The translations under genes and the position numbers were made by a program. The notes beneath the pieces are model-generated. The model did no database searches, was not told where the DNA came from, and saw nothing but the letters and a program-made list of their open reading frames with translations. 47,953 bases of DNA from Nitrosomonadales bacterium (lineage in GTDB: Bacteria; Pseudomonadota; Gammaproteobacteria; Burkholderiales; Gallionellaceae). This document shows positions 44,287 to 47,953 of this stretch, in pieces (position 1 is the stretch's first letter; each line of letters begins with the position of its first letter). The stretch spans positions 1-47,953 of the forward strand of contig JAHFRC010000005.1 in NCBI GenBank assembly GCA_023259015.1, read 5' to 3'.

Positions 44287-45765
44287 TCATTCCTCCCCCA
44301 CCTGCATGCTTACCCCCAAATCTTTCCACTGCTTTGCCTCTTCCTGCAAGGCGGCATCGGTCAGCGGGTTTTGAGCCAGCCAGCCGGGGGCAAGCGCAAG
44401 GTGGAATTTGGCGCCGCTGAAGCGCCCATGCATGGCCGGCAATTCGGTGTCACTGCGGTTGCGGTACATCAGGGCGGACAGGCGTAATGCCATGGTTTGG
44501 GCAAGCGCTTCCGGTGTATTCAGCAGGCCGCGCACCTTTTCCAGTTTGCCGCGATGCGCCAGTGTCAACAAACTCAAATGGCCTTGTTCTTTTCTGGAAA
44601 AACCGGGCATGTCCGCATTGGCGAGGATATAGGCAGTATGCTTGTGGTAACCGCTGTGCGCGACGCTGATGCCGATCTCGTGCAGGCTGGCAGCCCACCC
44701 CAGCAGGCATAGCGCATCCTCATCATGCTGCCCCTCTATGAACTGGCGCGCGAGCCGGTCGGCCAGATGCGCCACGCGCCCGGCCTGGCGCATATCCACA
44801 TGGTAGCGGCGCATGAATTGCCGGGCGGTTACATCGCGCATGTCATTGTGATGAAAGCGTCCGAGCAAGTCGTACAACACACCTTCGCGCAGCGCGTAAA
44901 GCGAGGGTAGCGCCAGCTCTATGCCGAGTTCGCAGAATGCGGCATACATGATGGCGAAGCCGCCTGGCAGCGCCAGGATACGGTCAGGTTTCAGTCCTTG
45001 CAGCACAAGGCCTCCCGTGTCACCCGTCTTAAGCAGATGCTCACGCAATTGCTCCATGCCAGCGCGGGTGATGCCGGCTTCGCTGTAGCCGTTTTGCTCG
45101 AGGATGTCGCTTAACACGCGCGCGGTGCCCGATGAGGCCAGCACCTCGTCCCAATGCCCGCGCGAAAATCCCGTCACGATGATTTGCAGTTCGTTGCGCG
45201 CTGCGAGTTCGGCCTGCCGGAGATTGGCCTTGGTGATTTTGCCATCCGGGAAATAACGCTGGCTGTAGCTGACGCTACCCATATACAGGCTTTCCAGCTT
45301 GAGCGGTTCGAGACCCCTGCCGATGATGAATTCGGTGGAGCCGCCGCCGATGTCTATCACCAGCCGTTTGTCGTCCGATTGCGGCAGGCCTTGCGCCACG
45401 CCGAGGTAGATGAGGCGCGCTTCTTCGAGTCCGGCGATGACTTCGATGGGAAACCCGAGCGCAGCCTCGGCCAGTTGCAAAAATTCGCCGGCGTTCTTCG
45501 CCACCCGCAAAGAGTTGGTGCCTACTGCGCGCACTGCTTCGCGTGGCAGGCCGCGCAGACGCTCGCCGAAGCGTTGCAGGCAGGCCAGCGCGCGCTGCTG
45601 CGCTTCCCGGTCGAGGCGCTTGTCTGCGGTCAGTCCGGTGGCGAGGCGCACCGGCTCGCGCAGGCTGTCCAGCATATAGAGTTGGTCGTTTTCCACCCGC
45701 GCGACTTGCAGGCGGAAACTGTTGGAGCCGAGATCAACTGCCGCGAGGATGGGTTGCTGTTGCAC
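44287..45765 (-). CDS. ppx: Exopolyphosphatase
   Basis: This 492-residue Ppx/GppA phosphatase removes terminal phosphate from polyphosphate or ppGpp-related pentaphosphate. The N-terminal ASKHA-fold motifs are AAVDLGSNSFRLQVAR and VIDIGGGSTEFIIG. A C-terminal HD-like helical domain follows from about residue 310. Translation starts at GTG 45765, 7 bases after the phoU stop, so the two genes form an operon linking polyphosphate breakdown to phosphate signalling. Length is normal. Confidence 0.94.
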   Translation of the reverse strand: MQQQPILAAVDLGSNSFRLQVARVENDQLYMLDSLREPVRLATGLTADKRLDREAQQRALACLQRFGERLRGLPREAVRAVGTNSLRVAKNAGEFLQLAEAALGFPIEVIAGLEEARLIYLGVAQGLPQSDDKRLVIDIGGGSTEFIIGRGLEPLKLESLYMGSVSYSQRYFPDGKITKANLRQAELAARNELQIIVTGFSRGHWDEVLASSGTARVLSDILEQNGYSEAGITRAGMEQLREHLLKTGDTGGLVLQGLKPDRILALPGGFAIMYAAFCELGIELALPSLYALREGVLYDLLGRFHHNDMRDVTARQFMRRYHVDMRQAGRVAHLADRLARQFIEGQHDEDALCLLGWAASLHEIGISVAHSGYHKHTAYILANADMPGFSRKEQGHLSLLTLAHRGKLEKVRGLLNTPEALAQTMALRLSALMYRNRSDTELPAMHGRFSGAKFHLALAPGWLAQNPLTDAALQEEAKQWKDLGVSMQVGEE

Positions 45766-45772
45766 GAAAGAA

Positions 45773-46480
45773 TTATTCCATTACTTCGCGTTCGATTTCC
45801 TCCACGGTCACATGGCGCACATCGCGCCCCTTGACCATGTAAACCACATATTCGGACATGTTCTTGGCGTGGTCGCCGATACGCTCGATCGCCTTGGCGA
45901 CGAACAGGATTTCCAGCGCGGTGGAGATGGTGCGCGGGTCTTCCATCATGAAAGTGATCAGGTAGCGCATGATGGTGCGGAATTCCTCATCCACTTGTTC
46001 ATCCTGGCGCACTACCTGCGCGGCGCAGGCAAGGTCGAGGCGGGCAAAGGCGTTCAGCGATTTGCGCAGCATGTCCAGCGCCAGTTCGGCGGCATGTTTG
46101 ATTTCATTGTAACGCGGCAGGATGAGGCGTTCTTTCTGCGACAGCAGCTTGGCCATGCGCGCGATTTTTTCCGCCTCGTCGCCGATGCGCTCGAGATCGG
46201 TGATGGTCTTGATCACCGTCATCACCATGCGCAAGTCGCCCGCGGCAGGCTGGCGGCGCGCGATGATCTGGTTGCAGCTCTCGTCGATCTCCACCTCCAT
46301 CGCGTTGACGCGGTGGTCGTCGCCGATGACGCGGTTCATCAGCGCCACATCGCCGTTGATCAGCGCTTCGAGCGCAAGCTGTATCTGGCTTTCCACCAGG
46401 CCGCCCATCTGCAACACGCGGGCGCGCACCGCTTCGAGTTCCGAGTCAAACTGCTTCGAGGTATGTTCTGTAGTGACCAT
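45773..46480 (-). CDS. phoU: Phosphate-signalling regulator PhoU
   Basis: PhoU is the cytoplasmic three-helix-repeat protein that represses the PhoR/PhoB response when phosphate is plentiful and moderates PstSCAB. The 235-residue product has the two PhoU repeats with the metal-binding-like DLERIGDEAEKIARM and AIERIGDHAKNMSEYVV. AAGGAAA lies 5 bases before the ATG. A PhoB-type promoter lies about 40-70 bases upstream. It is not next to pst genes here; ppx follows instead. Confidence 0.95.
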   Translation of the reverse strand: MVTTEHTSKQFDSELEAVRARVLQMGGLVESQIQLALEALINGDVALMNRVIGDDHRVNAMEVEIDESCNQIIARRQPAAGDLRMVMTVIKTITDLERIGDEAEKIARMAKLLSQKERLILPRYNEIKHAAELALDMLRKSLNAFARLDLACAAQVVRQDEQVDEEFRTIMRYLITFMMEDPRTISTALEILFVAKAIERIGDHAKNMSEYVVYMVKGRDVRHVTVEEIEREVME

Positions 46481-46515
46481 GATGTTTCCTTGAAATGAAT
46501 GAAGGCAAGCGGGAG

Positions 46516-46549
46516 ATATTACCCGCGTGTCATGACAAATTTATTACGG
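46516..46549 (-). promoter_or_regulatory. Pho box and -10 of the phoU-ppx promoter
   Basis: On the minus strand CCGTAATAAATTTGTCAT (46549 down to 46532) matches the E. coli Pho box CTGTCATAAATCTGTCAC at 14 of 18 positions, with the two 7-base direct repeats and the AAAT spacer in place. Exactly 10 bases later comes TAATAT (46521-46516), the spacing expected when PhoB replaces -35 recognition. Transcription would start near 46509, about 30 bases before phoU. Confidence 0.6.
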
Positions 46550-46592
46550 ACAGCAACGGTTTAAAACACAAATAGAATTCAAACATCAATAG

Positions 46593-46623
46593 GCAGGATA
46601 TACAAGATAGGTTTTTATCCTGC
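46593..46623. repeat. Inverted repeat downstream of rpiA
   Basis: Perfect 8-bp arms GCAGGATA and TATCCTGC flank 15 bases between rpiA and phoU. The surroundings (CCTGTTTATCCATG) resemble a family of dispersed repeats built on TATCCTG. On the minus strand it could act as an mRNA-end hairpin for rpiA, but no T-run follows. Confidence 0.4.
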
Positions 46624-46657
46624 GTGCCCTGTTTATCCATGTGAGCATGCCTTGCAT

Positions 46658-47323
46658 TCATGCAGTAAGCGTCTGCACCCCGCCAGGCGTTCCAAGCAAA
46701 AGCACATCGGCCGGGCGGCGCGCAAACAACCCGTTGGTGACCACCCCCGCGATGTTGTTCAACGTGGTTTCCAGCTCCACCGGATTCAATATGTTCAGGC
46801 CATGCACGTCGAGAATAATGTTGCCGTTGTCGGTGGTGAATCCCTCGCGCAACTTGGGCTGGCCGCCCAGCACCACGACCTGGCGCGCCACATAGCTGCG
46901 CGCCATGGGAATCACCTCGATGGGCAGCGGAAACTTGCCCAGCACATCCACCAGTTTGCTGGCATCGCATACGCACACGAATTTCCTGCTCGCCGCCGCC
47001 ACGATTTTTTCGCGCGTCAGCGCGCCGCCGCCGCCCTTGATCATGTGCATGTGGCGCGTGATCTCGTCCGCGCCATCCACATACACCGGCAGCGACCCCG
47101 CATCGTTCAGCGAGACCACCTCGATGCCATGCCCCTGCAAACGCTTTGCCGAAGCCTCGGAACTGGCCACCGCACCGCGTATCCTGTGCTTGATCTTGCC
47201 CAACTCGTCGATGAAGAAATTGGCCGTGGAGCCGGTGCCCACGCCCACGATGCAATCCGCCGGAACATGGGCGATGGCCGCCTGCGCGACTGCCTTCTTC
47301 AATTCATCCTGTGTCATGGTCAT
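46658..47323 (-). CDS. rpiA: Ribose-5-phosphate isomerase A
   Basis: RpiA interconverts ribose 5-phosphate and ribulose 5-phosphate in the pentose phosphate pathway. The 221-residue product has the phosphate loop [14 protein letters not shown], the active-site GADEI and [12 protein letters not shown], all standard. Two in-frame ATG codons lie close together (47323 and 47317); I keep the first. It is on the same strand as phoU-ppx but separated by 177 bases with a repeat and the PhoB-type promoter. Confidence 0.95.
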   Translation of the reverse strand: MTMTQDELKKAVAQAAIAHVPADCIVGVGTGSTANFFIDELGKIKHRIRGAVASSEASAKRLQGHGIEVVSLNDAGSLPVYVDGADEITRHMHMIKGGGGALTREKIVAAASRKFVCVCDASKLVDVLGKFPLPIEVIPMARSYVARQVVVLGGQPKLREGFTTDNGNIILDVHGLNILNPVELETTLNNIAGVVTNGLFARRPADVLLLGTPGGVQTLTA

Positions 47324-47464
47324 GCTGTCAAAAACGGTAATATTGTTTTCGTGTTCGGATTATTGCAGGAATATGGGGGTTAGGGAACTGTGTTGTGGAT
47401 GGGGTTGCCGGGGATGCACGGCAAATGAAAACCAACTTCGCCGGTGGTAGATCGGCGGCTAGTC

Positions 47465-47492
47465 ACTTTTTCTTGCGTCGCCAAGAAAAAGT
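47465..47492. repeat. ACTTTTTCTTG hairpin of a dispersed repeat
   Basis: Perfect 11-bp arms ACTTTTTCTTG (47465-47475) and CAAGAAAAAGT (47482-47492) have a 6-base loop. This motif, followed by AACCCAAAAGAAGGCGACC, is a recurrent intergenic element in betaproteobacteria and xanthomonads as far as I recall. It forms the left part of a larger palindromic block reaching about 47680. Confidence 0.6.
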
Positions 47493-47536
47493 AACCCAAA
47501 AGAAGGCGACCTCGGTTTGCCGCCGCTACGCGGTAC

Positions 47537-47659
47537 CCTCGATTAGCCGCAAGCAAGCGGGGCTGCGCAACTCGCCCTGGCAAGGCGCACACTACGCGCC
47601 TTGCTGCGGAGCTCGATCAGTGCTCGCCTAAACCCTCGCTTCCTTGCGGCTAATCGAGG
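47537..47659. repeat. Nested palindromic element (REP/MITE-like)
   Basis: Perfect 17-bp arms CCTCGATTAGCCGCAAG (47537-47553) and CTTGCGGCTAATCGAGG (47643-47659) extend to 22 bp with one mismatch. Inside is a second hairpin, CAAGGCGC / GCGCCTTG (47581-47588, 47596-47603 region). With the hairpin at 47465-47492 it makes a block of about 200 bp that fills most of the 516 bases between rpiA and the last gene. Open frames across it are translations of the repeat, not genes. Confidence 0.65.
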
Positions 47660-47839
47660 CGGCGCACAGGGGAAGTGAAAACCAAAAAATCTCTCGCCAA
47701 TCTCCGATATGTGCCATACATTCACTCCTGCACGTATCATTAGCGCATATACTGATAAACAATGCTGCTATTTTGAATATTTCACAACTTTCAACTGTAC
47801 TATCCTGTGAGTCGGTTTAATAACCATTAGGTATTCAAA

Positions 47840-47953
47840 ATGATCACCAACTGGACTAATGAACTATCTGAACTAAGCGATGAAATCTATAACCTAATGG
47901 AAAGAGTCGCTGCAAATGCTAACTTTGAAGTTACAGCGCAAGATTCACGTTTA
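47840..47953 (+). CDS. Partial hypothetical protein, N terminus only
   Basis: An ATG at 47840 opens a frame of 38 codons that runs off the window, beginning MITNWTNELSELSDEIYNLM. It is short, acidic and predicted helical, and clearly more AT-rich than the housekeeping genes. GGT (AGGTATTCAAA-ATG) is the only ribosome-binding-site-like sequence. A loose promoter candidate, TTGAAT ... TACTAT with 19-base spacing, lies at about 47773-47803. No function can be assigned from this fragment. Confidence 0.4.
   Translation, partial: MITNWTNELSELSDEIYNLMERVAANANFEVTAQDSRL

Noticed and set aside
47395-47631. 78-codon open frame after rpiA
   Set aside because: It runs through the ACTTTTTCTTG hairpin and the nested palindrome; the predicted peptide is a translation of a dispersed repeat, with no ribosome-binding site.
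1-47953. CRISPR arrays, tRNA or rRNA genes, prophage, transposase genes
   Set aside because: I looked for evenly spaced direct repeats, cloverleaf-like sequences in the gaps and phage or transposase motifs and found none that I could support.

Overview
The window looks like a chromosomal segment of a betaproteobacterium. The order glnA-DUF4124 gene-ntrB-ntrC, the yqgE-ruvX-pyrB-pyrC-like operon with a catalytically dead PyrC homologue, the ppx-phoU pair and the very long DUF3683/FAD/Fe-S oxidoreductase all point there. The Nitrosomonadales/Gallionellaceae neighbourhood is my best guess; this is inference from gene order and protein style, with no database search. Most of the sequence is ordinary, fairly GC-rich, tightly packed housekeeping DNA. 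I see no rRNA, tRNA, CRISPR array, prophage or complete insertion sequence.

Layout. 0-6.3 kb: phoH, ybeY, corC, then glyA, nrdR, ribD, ribE (RNA maturation, one-carbon metabolism, ribonucleotide reductase control, riboflavin). A 275-bp non-autonomous transposon-like element sits between glyA and nrdR. 6.3-8.1 kb: a rhodanese and a cation-efflux protein, divergent. 8.1-12.9 kb: nitrogen control, with a good sigma-54 promoter before glnA, then a DUF4124 protein, ntrB and ntrC. 13.0-18.1 kb (minus strand): phosphoesterase, cytochrome c4, exonuclease III, a DUF4124-glutaredoxin protein and oligopeptidase A. 18.3-21.5 kb (minus): yqgE-ruvX-pyrB-pyrX. 21.7-27.0 kb (minus): thioredoxin-like protein, inositol-phosphatase family protein, TrkA, TrkH and a truncated ChpA-type histidine kinase in one tight run. 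27.1-29.2 kb: rsmE with a secreted phytochelatin-synthase-like protein, and thpR. 29.3-34.8 kb: a 1291-residue D-2-hydroxyacid-type oxidoreductase and an unrecognised 540-residue protein.

34.9-43.0 kb is the most accessory-looking part. In order it encodes a polytopic membrane protein, a polyprenyl-phosphate-type GT2 glycosyltransferase, a GT4 glycosyltransferase, a methyltransferase, an exported PQQ dehydrogenase with an inserted cytochrome c, and a flippase-like membrane protein. Parts of it are visibly more AT-rich than the flanks. I read it as a cell-envelope glycan or glycolipid locus that includes a periplasmic oxidation step; no gene in it identifies the product.

43.1-47.3 kb: an orphan polyamine-type binding protein, then on the minus strand rpiA, phoU and ppx. 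A well-spaced PhoB box and -10 lie upstream of phoU. 47.4-47.95 kb: a nested palindromic repeat element and the start of an AT-rich gene that runs off the window. Short dispersed repeats (nested palindromes, CACGAAG-type arms, a TTCGACAG-type palindrome) recur between genes, and one repeat-like tract appears to lie inside a coding region.
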